Assembly (NCBI GenBank): GCA_023406225.1
Contig: JAEXWS010000015.1
Coordinates: forward strand, 1 to 24,754
Direction: 5' to 3'
Source of the DNA: Bacillota bacterium
Lineage (GTDB): Bacteria; Bacillota; Clostridia; Oscillospirales; Oscillospiraceae
DNA: 24,754 bases
The notes beneath the pieces are model-generated. The model had not been told where the DNA came from and ran no database searches. It saw nothing but the letters and a program-made list of their open reading frames with translations. The position numbers and the translations under genes were made by a program. Of this stretch, positions 1 through 7,689 are shown one piece after another. Positions within the stretch are counted from its first letter, which is position 1; the number at the start of each line of letters is the position of its first letter.

Positions 1-126
1 GGCATAGACCAGGGTGGTGCTGAGGGGATCGGCGAAATATTGCAGGCCCTGGAAGCCGAAATAGACCAGGACACCCAATGTGACCGCTGCCAGCAGCAGC
101 TTGGTTCCAAGAGAGCTGTTTTTCAT
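1..126 (-). CDS. N-terminus of a membrane-anchored protein (partial, runs off the window)
   Basis: Only the first 42 residues are present. They start MKNSSLGTKLLLAAVTLGV and form a short basic tail followed by one hydrophobic segment (about residues 9-30), so the protein is probably anchored in the membrane by its N-terminus. The ATG at 126 has a GAGG ribosome site 6-7 bases upstream. It follows hfq by 94 bases in the same direction, so it may be the last gene of the mutS-mutL-miaA-hfq transcript. From the position after hfq I suspect a HlyD-like adaptor-type protein, as I recall from related clostridia. No diagnostic domain lies in the visible part, so the function is left open. Confidence 0.6.
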   Translation of the reverse strand, partial: MKNSSLGTKLLLAAVTLGVLVYFGFQGLQYFADPLSTTLVYA

Positions 127-220
127 GGGATACCTCGTTATGTATTTCCCGTCCGGCGCCCCACCGGGCGGGGAAGGCTGCGTCTGCCCGCCGCCGGCAG
201 GCGAAGACCCGCAAGGCAGC

Positions 221-445
221 TCATTCCTCCCGCAAGTCCACCGGGCGCAGGGGGGCGATGGTGGAGATGGCGTGCTTATAGATGACCTGCTGCTTGCCGT
301 CGCTGTCCAGGACCACCACGAAGGCGTCAAATCCGGTGATGGTCCCCCGCATCTGGAAGCCGTTCATCAAAAACATGGTGACGGGCAGCTTGTCCTGCCG
401 GGCCCGGAGAAGAAAAAGGTCTTGTAAATTCACTTTGCTCTGCAT
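221..445 (-). CDS. hfq: RNA chaperone Hfq
   Basis: A 74-residue protein with the whole Sm-like fold and the usual short bacterial length. The N-terminal helix (VNLQDLFLLRARQDKLPVT) is followed by the Sm1 strands (MFLMNGFQMRGTITGFDAFVVVLD) and the Sm2 YKHAIS motif at about residues 56-61, which builds the proximal RNA-binding pore. Known Hfq forms a hexamer that helps small RNAs pair with mRNAs; in Bacillota its role is often milder than in proteobacteria. The ATG at 445 has AAGGAG about 9 bases upstream. The gene lies 60 bases after miaA, the classic miaA-hfq order, and the spacer holds an A-rich hairpin at 476-504. The C-terminal tail is very short. Confidence 0.97.
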   Translation of the reverse strand: MQSKVNLQDLFLLRARQDKLPVTMFLMNGFQMRGTITGFDAFVVVLDSDGKQQVIYKHAISTIAPLRPVDLREE

Positions 446-475
446 GTTTCGTCCGCTCCTTTTTATCTGTTGGGT

Positions 476-504
476 CGGACGTTTTTTCCAGTTTTTTCCG
501 TCCG
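476..504 (-). other. A-rich hairpin between miaA and hfq
   Basis: A 6-bp stem (CGGACG/CGTCCG) encloses a 17-base loop containing two runs of six A on the RNA strand, each preceded by GG. It starts right after the miaA stop codon and lies about 30 bases before the hfq start. A-rich single-stranded stretches are the kind of site the distal face of Hfq binds, so feedback on hfq is conceivable, but that is inference. It lacks a U-tract, so it is not a terminator. Confidence 0.4.
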
Positions 505-505
505 C

Positions 506-1456
506 CTACGGATAGGATACGCCAGAGGCGGCCAGGATTTCCGTCGAAATTTGCAAAGCACGGGAAAAATCGCGCTCTTTTTCCCAGATGATCCAGTGAA
601 TGGCCGGATTCCGCCGGAGCCAGGTGAGCTGGCGCTTGGCGTACTGCCGGGAGCGGAGCTTGATCTCCTCCAGGGCGGCGGCCTCGGTGGACGCGCCGTC
701 CAGCACGGACAAAAACTCCTTGTAGCCGATGGCCTGGAGGGCGGTGGCGTCCCGGGGCAGGCCCCGCGCCAAAAGCGCCCGGACCTCCTCCGCCAGCCCC
801 GCTTCCGCCATGGCGTCCACCCGGCGGTCGATCAGGGCCTTCATGTCCGCCCGGTCCGCGAAGCGGAGGCCGATCCACACCGCGTCGTACCGGGGCGGAA
901 GGGCTTTCGTCTCCTCATTGTGGGCGGTGATGGTCTTTCCCGTCTCCTTCCAGACCTCCAGGGCCCGGAGGATGCGCTTTTCATCCGCCGGGTGCAGCCG
1001 GGCGGCGGCCTCCGGGTCCGCCCGCCGCAGCTCCTCCAGCAGAGGGCCGACGCCCTCCCGCTCCAGCCGGCGCTGGAGGTCCCGGCGGACGTCCCCGCCC
1101 GCCTGGCCGGGGGCGAAGCCGTGGCCCCGGACCACCGCGTCCAGCCACAGGCCCGTGCCCCCCACCAGGATGGGCAGCTTTCCCCGGGCCAGGACGTCCT
1201 CCACGCAGGCCGTGGCGGCCCGGGCGTACCGGGCGGCGGACCACCGCTCCGCCGGGTCCGCCACGGCGATCATATGGTGGGGCACGCCGTCCATCTCCCC
1301 GGGGGTGGGGGCGGCGGTGCCCACTGTCATGCCCCGGTAGATCTGCATGGAGTCGGCGGAGACCACCTCCCCGCCGTACCGTTTCGCCAGCAGCACGCCC
1401 AGGGTCGTTTTTCCGCAGGCCGTCGGGCCCACGACGCAGACGATCTTCGGAGCCAT
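506..1456 (-). CDS. miaA: tRNA dimethylallyltransferase MiaA
   Basis: A 316-residue enzyme that transfers dimethylallyl from DMAPP to N6 of A37 in tRNAs reading UNN codons; MiaB, also in this window, then acts on the product. Visible motifs are the P-loop GPTACGKT (about residues 10-17), the SADSMQIYRGM substrate segment that follows, and the PHHMI region, all at normal positions for a protein of normal length. Two in-frame ATGs exist. GGGAGG abuts the one at 1462 directly but sits six bases before the one at 1456, so 1456 is preferred. The gene follows the flavodoxin-fold gene by about 16 bases and precedes hfq by 60, so the three are almost certainly co-transcribed. Confidence 0.97.
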   Translation of the reverse strand: MAPKIVCVVGPTACGKTTLGVLLAKRYGGEVVSADSMQIYRGMTVGTAAPTPGEMDGVPHHMIAVADPAERWSAARYARAATACVEDVLARGKLPILVGGTGLWLDAVVRGHGFAPGQAGGDVRRDLQRRLEREGVGPLLEELRRADPEAAARLHPADEKRILRALEVWKETGKTITAHNEETKALPPRYDAVWIGLRFADRADMKALIDRRVDAMAEAGLAEEVRALLARGLPRDATALQAIGYKEFLSVLDGASTEAAALEEIKLRSRQYAKRQLTWLRRNPAIHWIIWEKERDFSRALQISTEILAASGVSYP

Positions 1457-1472
1457 GGACATCCTCCCGCGG

Positions 1473-2063
1473 TCAAAAGTCCGCGGCCAGCCTCGCGGCC
1501 AGGGCGCAGGCGGCCTCCATCAGCTCCGGGGCCTTGGCGGGGTCCAGGTCCAGGCCCCCGGCGAACACGTAGTCAAAGGCCGGAACGCCGAACATGGCGC
1601 ACAACTGCCGCCAGTACATGACGCCCAGGCTGTCCTCCCGCTCCGCGTCGCCGCCGGAGGTCAGAAACGCCAGGCGCCCGGCCTTGCAGTCCCCGTGGCA
1701 GCCCACGTCGTCATAGTGGTAGGTCAGGCCGTTGGCGGAGATATGCTCAATGTAGATCCGCAGGGCCGCCGGGAACTGGAGGTCCCAGAAGGGCGCGCCC
1801 ACCACCACCCGGTCCGCGTCCCGGAACTGGCGGGCCAGGGCGTATACCGGCGCGTCGAACCGCCCCGCCGCCCGGAGCGCGTCCCGCTCGTCCAGCATGG
1901 CCCGGTCAAAGGGCCTCAGCTCCAGCGCCGTCAGGTCCACCGTCTCGATCCGCGCATCGGGATGGGCGGCGCGGAACGCGTCCAAAAACGCGGCGCACAG
2001 CGCCCGGGTGCGGGAGTCCTCCCCCCGCTGGCTGATGCAGCAATCCACAAACAAAAGCCTCAT
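1473..2063 (-). CDS. flavodoxin-fold NAD(P)H-dependent oxidoreductase (AzoR/quinone reductase-like)
   Basis: A 196-residue protein with the layout of the Flavodoxin_2/AzoR family. It has an N-terminal strand and phosphate-binding loop (MRLLFVDCCISQRGEDSRT), then the central VVGAPFWDLQFPAALRIYIEH segment typical of FMN-dependent NAD(P)H oxidoreductases, then a GGDAE loop near residue 138. Such enzymes reduce quinones, azo or nitro compounds using FMN. The exact substrate cannot be read from the sequence, and the N-terminal loop is unusually Cys-rich for an AzoR. The ATG at 2063 has TAAGGAGG with ideal spacing. It sits between mutL and miaA; this insertion looks accessory to the repair/tRNA cluster. 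A very stable hairpin lies just upstream. Confidence 0.85.
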   Translation of the reverse strand: MRLLFVDCCISQRGEDSRTRALCAAFLDAFRAAHPDARIETVDLTALELRPFDRAMLDERDALRAAGRFDAPVYALARQFRDADRVVVGAPFWDLQFPAALRIYIEHISANGLTYHYDDVGCHGDCKAGRLAFLTSGGDAEREDSLGVMYWRQLCAMFGVPAFDYVFAGGLDLDPAKAPELMEAACALAARLAADF

Positions 2064-2082
2064 GGTATTCCTCCTTATGTTT

Positions 2083-2110
2083 CCCCGGCCCCCGCGTACG
2101 GGGGCCGGGG
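2083..2110 (-). other. perfect 12-bp GC hairpin between mutL and the oxidoreductase gene
   Basis: Positions 2083-2094 pair perfectly with 2099-2110 around a four-base loop; the stem is entirely G and C. It ends about 8 bases before the AAGGAGG of the next gene. No U-tract follows on the minus strand, so it is unlikely to be an intrinsic terminator. An mRNA-stabilising or processing element inside the operon is more likely. Confidence 0.55.
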
Positions 2111-2141
2111 CGGCGCAAGGGGGAGCAGGCGCTCCCCCGGC

Positions 2142-4061
2142 TTACGCCCTGTGAAACATCTTTTCCAATTCGTATTTGGTGAGCTTCACCGCCACCGGGC
2201 GGCCGTGGGGGCAGTATTTCACGTCCCCGCTCTGGACCTTGTCCACCAGCACGCGGAGCTCCGCCGGGTCGCTGGTCCAGCCGCCCTTGATGGCGGCCTT
2301 GCAGGCCATGGTGTGGAGCAGGGCCTCCCGCCGCTCCGCCGGGGAGCGGCCGGTGCGGAGCTTTTCCGCGATCTCCTCCAGGGTGGGGACGGCGTCCTCC
2401 GCGTCCATGTCCGCCGGGACCTCCCGCACCAGGACCGCCCCGCCGCCGAAATCCTCGCAGGCGAAGCCGAACTGCTCCAAAAGGGGCAGGTTTTCCAGCA
2501 GAAGCGCCGCGTCCTCCCGCCCCAGCTCCGCCGCCGCGGGCTGGAGCAGGGTCTGGCGCATGGGCGGGGTCTGGGACGCGAGCAAACGGTCGAAATTCAC
2601 CCGCTCATGGGCGGCGTGCTTGTCGATGAGCCACACGCAGCCATCGGCGCTCTCGCAGACGATGTAGGTGTGCAGCACCTCCCCGGCGATGCGCCAGGGC
2701 GCCTCCCGGACCGGCTGGATGGTCTGCTGCTCCGGCGGGTCCGGGGTCTTTTGGGGAATGGCCGGGACGAAGGACGGCTCCCGCGGCTTTTCGGCGAACG
2801 CGGGAACGGCGGCCTCCTCCCGCCGGGGCGCTCCGGGCTCCGGGGCGCGAAGCGCCGCCGGCGCGTCCTTCCGGGGCGCTGGGGGGGACTGGTACAAAGG
2901 CGCGGGCCGGACGCTGTCCGCCACCCGGGCGGCCGGCTTCCACTCGGTGTTCCAGGCGGGGCGGGCGGGGCTTTCCGCCGGGGGGGCGGTCCGCTCCCGG
3001 AATCTCTTGGCGTCCATGCTCTGGAAAAAGCCGTCCCGGGGGGCCTCCGCCGGGGGCTTGGAGGCGGGGAGACCCTGGCGGTCCAGGCAGTCCAGCACCG
3101 TGTGGTACACCGCATCGAACACCTCCCGCTCCCGGGCGAACTTCACCTGGGTCTTGGCGGGGTGGACGTTCACATCCACCTCCGTCACCGGCAGCGTGAC
3201 GGAGATGACGCAGCCGGGGAACTTCCCCTTCATGATCTGGTTGCGGTAGCCCTCCTCCAGGGCGGCGGTCAAAAGCTGGGACTTGATGAACCGGCCGTTG
3301 ACGAAAAACGCCTGCATGGACCGGGATCCCCGGCCCTGAAGGGGCGCGGTCACGAAGCCGGAGACGGCGATCCCGTCCCCCCGGCCCTCCACGGGCACCA
3401 GGCTCCGGGCGAACTCCCGGCCCAGGGCCGCGTAGACGGCGGAGTCCAGCTTCCCGTCGCCGGGGGTGTGGAGGGCCTCTTGGCCGTCCTTGATGAATTT
3501 GAAGGACACATCCGGGTGGCTGAGGGAGAGGTGCTGCATGAGGCCGTTCACCGCCGCCGTCTCCGCGCTGTCCTTCTTGACAAATTTCAGCCGGGCGGGG
3601 GTGTTGTAAAACAGGTCCCGGACCATGATGGTGGTGCCCTCGGGCGCGCCCGCCTCCTCCACGGCGGCGGGCACGCCGCCCTCCAGATGGAGAGACGCGC
3701 CGCAGGCCGCCCCGGCCGGACGGGTGAGGATATCCACCCGGCTCACGGCGGAGACGGCCGCCAGGGCCTCCCCCCGGAAGCCCAGGGTGCCGATCCTGCC
3801 CAGGTCCTCCGCCCCGCGGAGCTTGGAGGTGGCGTGGCGGAGAAAGGCCGTGGGCAGCTCGCCGGCGGCGATGCCGCAGCCGTTGTCCGTCACCCGGATG
3901 AGGCCCATGCCGCCCCGCCGGACCTCCACCGCGACGGCGGTGGCCCCGGCGTCCAGGGCGTTTTCCACCAGCTCCTTCACCACGCTGGCGGGACGCTCCA
4001 CCACCTCTCCGGCGGCGATCAGGTCGGCGACATGGGATTCCAATTGTTGAATATGGGGCAT
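2142..4061 (-). CDS. mutL: DNA mismatch repair protein MutL (endonuclease type)
   Basis: A 639-residue MutL that couples MutS mismatch recognition to strand incision and excision. The N-terminal GHKL ATPase is complete: ENALDAGA near residue 32, DNGCGI near 59 and GFRGEAL near 94. After a proline-rich, low-complexity linker (about 340-440) comes the C-terminal dimerisation/endonuclease domain. The metal-binding motif reads DKHAAHERVNFD, so Gln of the canonical DQHA is Lys and the last Glu is Asp. The supporting ACKAAIK and CPHGRP motifs are intact, so nicking activity is likely, as expected in a lineage without MutH. The ATG at 4061 has AAAGGAG. mutS lies upstream but is separated by the CPBP protease gene and a decayed repeat. 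Confidence 0.97.
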   Translation of the reverse strand: MPHIQQLESHVADLIAAGEVVERPASVVKELVENALDAGATAVAVEVRRGGMGLIRVTDNGCGIAAGELPTAFLRHATSKLRGAEDLGRIGTLGFRGEALAAVSAVSRVDILTRPAGAACGASLHLEGGVPAAVEEAGAPEGTTIMVRDLFYNTPARLKFVKKDSAETAAVNGLMQHLSLSHPDVSFKFIKDGQEALHTPGDGKLDSAVYAALGREFARSLVPVEGRGDGIAVSGFVTAPLQGRGSRSMQAFFVNGRFIKSQLLTAALEEGYRNQIMKGKFPGCVISVTLPVTEVDVNVHPAKTQVKFAREREVFDAVYHTVLDCLDRQGLPASKPPAEAPRDGFFQSMDAKRFRERTAPPAESPARPAWNTEWKPAARVADSVRPAPLYQSPPAPRKDAPAALRAPEPGAPRREEAAVPAFAEKPREPSFVPAIPQKTPDPPEQQTIQPVREAPWRIAGEVLHTYIVCESADGCVWLIDKHAAHERVNFDRLLASQTPPMRQTLLQPAAAELGREDAALLLENLPLLEQFGFACEDFGGGAVLVREVPADMDAEDAVPTLEEIAEKLRTGRSPAERREALLHTMACKAAIKGGWTSDPAELRVLVDKVQSGDVKYCPHGRPVAVKLTKYELEKMFHRA

Positions 4062-4110
4062 GGATGGACTCCTTTCCGGGGATGCCTGTTGAAGGAATGC
4101 GGGCGCGCCG

Positions 4111-4270
4111 GGAGACTTTGCGCAAGGCCCTTTCGGCCCGTGCCGGGAACCGGATACCAGGCCGGCCTTTTGCCGCGTTTGAAATCGCTCCGCGCCGAAG
4201 CGGCGGTTCCGGGCGCCTTGCTCCCCTCCCGCCCCCGGAAGAGAGCGGCGCGGGAAGCGTCCGGGCGGGG
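4111..4270 (+). repeat. degenerate partial copy (C) of the long intergenic repeat
   Basis: This gene-free spacer between the protease gene and mutL shares an ordered series of words with positions 8842-9043 of repeat A, in the same orientation. They are gagactttg; tgccgcgtttga; a block close to ggttccggacaccttgttc; and ccggaagagagcgg; followed by gtccgggcg. The copy is shorter (about 160 against 202 bases), is diverged between the words, and lacks the outer parts of the full repeat. Confidence 0.7.
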
Positions 4271-4272
4271 CC

Positions 4273-4983
4273 TTACGCCAGCAGGCTCCATACGCTCAGG
4301 GCGTTGGCCGCCGCGTGGAGGCCGACGGCCGTCCACAGCGTGCCCGTGCGGTCGTAGACCCAGGCCAGGATCAGCCCCGGCACCAGATACTGGATCATCA
4401 GGAGGAAGTAGGTGATGTCCTGCTTCACCACCGCGAACTGCCACACGTGCAAAAGGGCGAAGAGGAGGCAGCTCACCGCATAGCCCACCGCCGGGCTCTT
4501 CCCCTTCAGGTTGCCGAACACCAGCCCCCGGAAGAGCACCTCCTCCACGAAGGGGGCCAGGAAGATCACGATCACCAGCGTCATGTGGGGCGCGTCGTCG
4601 ATCTGGGCGGAGATGGTGGTGTCGTTCAAATTCGTCTGGTTCGCAACGATCAGGTTCGTCAGGCGGTACACCAGCTCGTTCAGCCCGTACAGGGCCACCA
4701 GGCCCGCCGCCAGATACCTGCACGCACCCCCCAGATTGTCCGCGAAGCGCCGGGAGGTGCGGCCCAGAAAGCCGTGGAAAATGATGAGAGTGACGGCGAA
4801 GAGAATGTAATAATAGAGGATGTTCTGCATGGCCGGGGAGATCTCCACCCCCAGCAGCATCCCCGCCAGGCGAAACAGCGGGGCGGTGACGAAGGGCAGA
4901 ACCACCAGGTAGATCACAAAAAAGGCCGTGCCCGCCACCTGCTCGCCGGAGGACATATAGGCCGCTGATTTTTTTCTCGGCAT
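4273..4983 (-). CDS. CPBP-family intramembrane metalloprotease
   Basis: A 236-residue, strongly hydrophobic protein with about six to seven predicted membrane segments. It carries the three conserved motifs of CAAX-protease/bacteriocin-processing (Abi/CPBP) enzymes: EEVLFRG with Glu147, Glu148 and Arg152; FALLH with His179; and GLHAAANA with His223. These residues form the glutamate/histidine active site inside the membrane. Natural substrates of most bacterial members are unknown; bacteriocin self-immunity and protein processing have been proposed for some. The ATG at 4983 has GGAGGG eight bases upstream and lies only 18 bases after the mutS stop, so it is co-transcribed with mutS. Its place between mutS and mutL is unusual. 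Confidence 0.9.
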   Translation of the reverse strand: MPRKKSAAYMSSGEQVAGTAFFVIYLVVLPFVTAPLFRLAGMLLGVEISPAMQNILYYYILFAVTLIIFHGFLGRTSRRFADNLGGACRYLAAGLVALYGLNELVYRLTNLIVANQTNLNDTTISAQIDDAPHMTLVIVIFLAPFVEEVLFRGLVFGNLKGKSPAVGYAVSCLLFALLHVWQFAVVKQDITYFLLMIQYLVPGLILAWVYDRTGTLWTAVGLHAAANALSVWSLLA

Positions 4984-5001
4984 CCCTGCATCCCTCCGCC
5001 G

Positions 5002-7605
5002 TCAGCTTAATTTCTGCTTGAGCTCGTAAATCAGTCCCATGGCCTCGATGGGCGTCAGGGTGTCCGGCTGGCAGCGGCGCAGGGCGTCCAGCACCGCGCC
5101 CTCGTGCAGGGCCTCCAGGGAGACCTGCTCCGTCTCCCGCCGGGGGGGAACGTACTGCACGCCGTTTTCCGATTCCAGCTCTTTCAGGACCGTTTTGGCC
5201 CGCTGGACCACCTTGTCCGGCAATCCCGCCAGCTTCGCCACCTCGATGCCGTAGCTCCGGTCCGCGCCGCCGGGGACGATCTTGCGCAGGAAGATGATGT
5301 CCTCCCCCCGGGCCTTCACGGCAATGTTGTAATTCACCGCGCCGTTCAGGGTGTTCTCCAGCTCCGTCAGCTCGTGGTAATGGGTGGCGAAGAGGGTCTT
5401 GGCCCCCAGGGTCCTGCGGTCCGCGCAATATTCCAGCACCGCCCGGGCGATGGACATGCCGTCGAAGGTGCTGGTGCCCCGGCCGATCTCGTCCAGGATG
5501 AGGAGGGAGTTTTTCGTGGCGTGGCGCAGGATGTCGGCCACCTCCGTCATCTCCACCATGAAGGTGGACTGGCCCGCCGAGAGGTCGTCGCTGGCGCCGA
5601 TGCGGGTAAAGATGCGGTCCACCGCGCCGATGCGGGCGGAGGACGCGGGGACGAAGGACCCGATCTGGGCCATGAGGACGATGAGGGCCACCTGGCGCAT
5701 GTAGGTGGACTTGCCCGCCATGTTGGGGCCGGTGATGATGGCCACCCGCTCCTCCTTCTCCCCCATGAAGGTGTCGTTGGGGACGAAGAGGCTGTCCTTC
5801 AAGACCTGCTCCACCACCGGATGGCGGCCCTCCCGGATCTCGATGACGCCGGACTCGTCCACGTCCGGGCGGCAGTAGCGGTTGCGCACCGCCACGGCGG
5901 CGAAGGAGGCGAGGGCGTCCGCCTCCGCCACGGCGGCGGCGGTCTTTTGAATGCGGGGGGCGGCGGCGGAGACCGTCTCCCGGAGCTTGGTGAAAAGCTG
6001 GTACTCCAGGGCCACCACCCGCTCGGAGGCCGTCAGGATCTCATGCTCCAAATCCTTGAGCTCCTGGGTGATGTACCGCTCGCCGTTCACCAGGGTCTGC
6101 TTGCGGATGTATCCCTCCGGCACCTGGTCCGCGAAGGAGCGGGACACCTCGATGTAATAGCCAAAGACCTTGTTGTAGCCGATCTTCAGCGTGCGGATGC
6201 CGGTGCGCTCCTTCTCCCGGGCCTCCATCTCCGCGATGACGCCCTTGCCGCCGGAGAGGATGCCCCGGAGGCGGTCCACCTCCGGGTGGAACCCGTCCCG
6301 GATGAAGCCGCCCTCCCGGACGGAGAACGGCGGCTCGTCGCAGATGGCGGCGGCGATGGCCGCCCCCACGTCCGCAAGGTCGTCCAGGTCCGCCGCCAGC
6401 TCCGCCAGGCGGCGGTCCGGCAGGGCGGAGAGCTGGGCCTTGATCTCCGGCAGCTTGAGGACGGCGGAGCGGAGGGAGCTCATGTCCCGCCCGCCGGCGG
6501 AGCCGTAGACGATGCGGCCGATGAGCCGCTCCATGTCCCCCAGGCCCGTCATGGCGGCAGTCAGCTCCTCCCGGACGATGGTGTTTTCCACCAGCGCCGC
6601 CACGGCGGAGTTCCGCCGGGTGATGGCGGTGACGGAGAGGAGCGGACGCTCCAGCCAGCTTCGCAGCATCCGGCCCCCCATGGGGGTCCTGGTCTTGTCC
6701 AGCACCCACAGGAGGCTTCCCCGCTTCTCCTTGGCCCGCATGGTCTCCGTAAGCTCCAGGTTCCGCCGGGTGGCCAGGTCCAGCTCCATGAAGCGGCCCT
6801 GTTCGTAATAGTCCAGGTCCCGGATGTGGGAGAGGTCGGTCTTTTGCGTCTCGTACAGGTAGTCCAGCAACCCCCCCAGGGCCAGGGCCGCCGCCGGGTT
6901 GCCCCTGGGCAGGCGGTCGAAGGCGTCGTCCCCGAACTGGCGGCGGATGTTCTTCTCCGCCTCCGCCAGCAAAAACCGCCGCCGGCCGCCGCTTTCCAGG
7001 CGGCAGCCAAATTTTCCGCGCAGGACGGCGGTCAATTCCGCCTCGGAGGCGGCGGCGTCGTTCAGCACCGCCTCCGCCGGGGAAAAGCGGCCCAGCTCGT
7101 TCACCAGGTGCTCCACCCGCTCCTTCCCGGAAAAGGCCGTCAGGTGGGCCCGGCCGGTGGAGATGTCGCAGAAGGCCGCGCCCGCGTTCTGGGCGTCCAG
7201 ATAGACCCCGCAGAGGAAGTTGCTGGCCTTGTCCTCCAGGCAGGCCGCGTCGATGACCGTGCCGGGCGTGACCACCCGGATGATGTCCCGCTTCACCAGG
7301 CCCTTGGCCAGGGCCGGGTCCTCCAGCTGCTCGCAGATGGCCACCTTGTATCCCTTGGCGATGAGCCGGGCGATATAGCTTTCGCTGGCGTGGTAGGGGA
7401 TGCCGCACATGGGGATCTTCTCCTCCGCGCTTTTCGCGGGGTCCTTGTCCCGGCTGGTAAGGGTCAGGTCCAGCTCCCGGGAGGCCAGCCGCGCGTCGTC
7501 CGCGAACATCTCGTAAAAATCGCCCAGCCGGAAGAACAGGATGGAATCCGGGTTGTCCTTCTTGATCTCCAGGTACTGCTTCATCATGGGGGTCAGTTCC
7601 GCCAA
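5002..7605 (-). CDS. mutS: DNA mismatch repair protein MutS
   Basis: An 867-residue MutS that binds mismatches and small loops and signals to MutL by ATP-driven clamp formation. The N-terminal mismatch-binding domain shows FFRLGDFYEMF, with the Phe-x-Glu wedge as FYE. The C-terminal ATPase shows Walker A GPNMAGKST, Walker B DEIGRGTSTFDG and the TFATHYHEL switch region (LFATHYHEL here), followed by a short helix-turn-helix dimerisation tail. I choose the TTG start at 7605: AGGTGA lies five bases upstream and the protein then begins MAELTPMMKQYL, matching the family. A GTG three codons earlier (7614) overlaps that ribosome site. Length is normal. It lies 84 bases after the MBL-fold gene and 18 before the protease gene. 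Confidence 0.97.
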   Translation of the reverse strand: MAELTPMMKQYLEIKKDNPDSILFFRLGDFYEMFADDARLASRELDLTLTSRDKDPAKSAEEKIPMCGIPYHASESYIARLIAKGYKVAICEQLEDPALAKGLVKRDIIRVVTPGTVIDAACLEDKASNFLCGVYLDAQNAGAAFCDISTGRAHLTAFSGKERVEHLVNELGRFSPAEAVLNDAAASEAELTAVLRGKFGCRLESGGRRRFLLAEAEKNIRRQFGDDAFDRLPRGNPAAALALGGLLDYLYETQKTDLSHIRDLDYYEQGRFMELDLATRRNLELTETMRAKEKRGSLLWVLDKTRTPMGGRMLRSWLERPLLSVTAITRRNSAVAALVENTIVREELTAAMTGLGDMERLIGRIVYGSAGGRDMSSLRSAVLKLPEIKAQLSALPDRRLAELAADLDDLADVGAAIAAAICDEPPFSVREGGFIRDGFHPEVDRLRGILSGGKGVIAEMEAREKERTGIRTLKIGYNKVFGYYIEVSRSFADQVPEGYIRKQTLVNGERYITQELKDLEHEILTASERVVALEYQLFTKLRETVSAAAPRIQKTAAAVAEADALASFAAVAVRNRYCRPDVDESGVIEIREGRHPVVEQVLKDSLFVPNDTFMGEKEERVAIITGPNMAGKSTYMRQVALIVLMAQIGSFVPASSARIGAVDRIFTRIGASDDLSAGQSTFMVEMTEVADILRHATKNSLLILDEIGRGTSTFDGMSIARAVLEYCADRRTLGAKTLFATHYHELTELENTLNGAVNYNIAVKARGEDIIFLRKIVPGGADRSYGIEVAKLAGLPDKVVQRAKTVLKELESENGVQYVPPRRETEQVSLEALHEGAVLDALRRCQPDTLTPIEAMGLIYELKQKLS

Positions 7606-7689
7606 AGGTGTCACCTCATTCTCTTTTTACTGCTTGCGCCGGGGCCGTCGATTCCACAGCCCCCGGCGGGCACGCCGGCTCCTTTTTTC

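Noticed and set aside
2083..2110. Intrinsic terminator after mutL
   Set aside because: The stem is strong but no U-tract follows on the transcribed strand.
1347..4415. Plus-strand open frame of 1022 codons
   Set aside because: It lies antisense to mutL and its neighbours; the frame stays open because of high GC and codon bias. The translation is Gly/Arg/Pro/His-rich with no domain.
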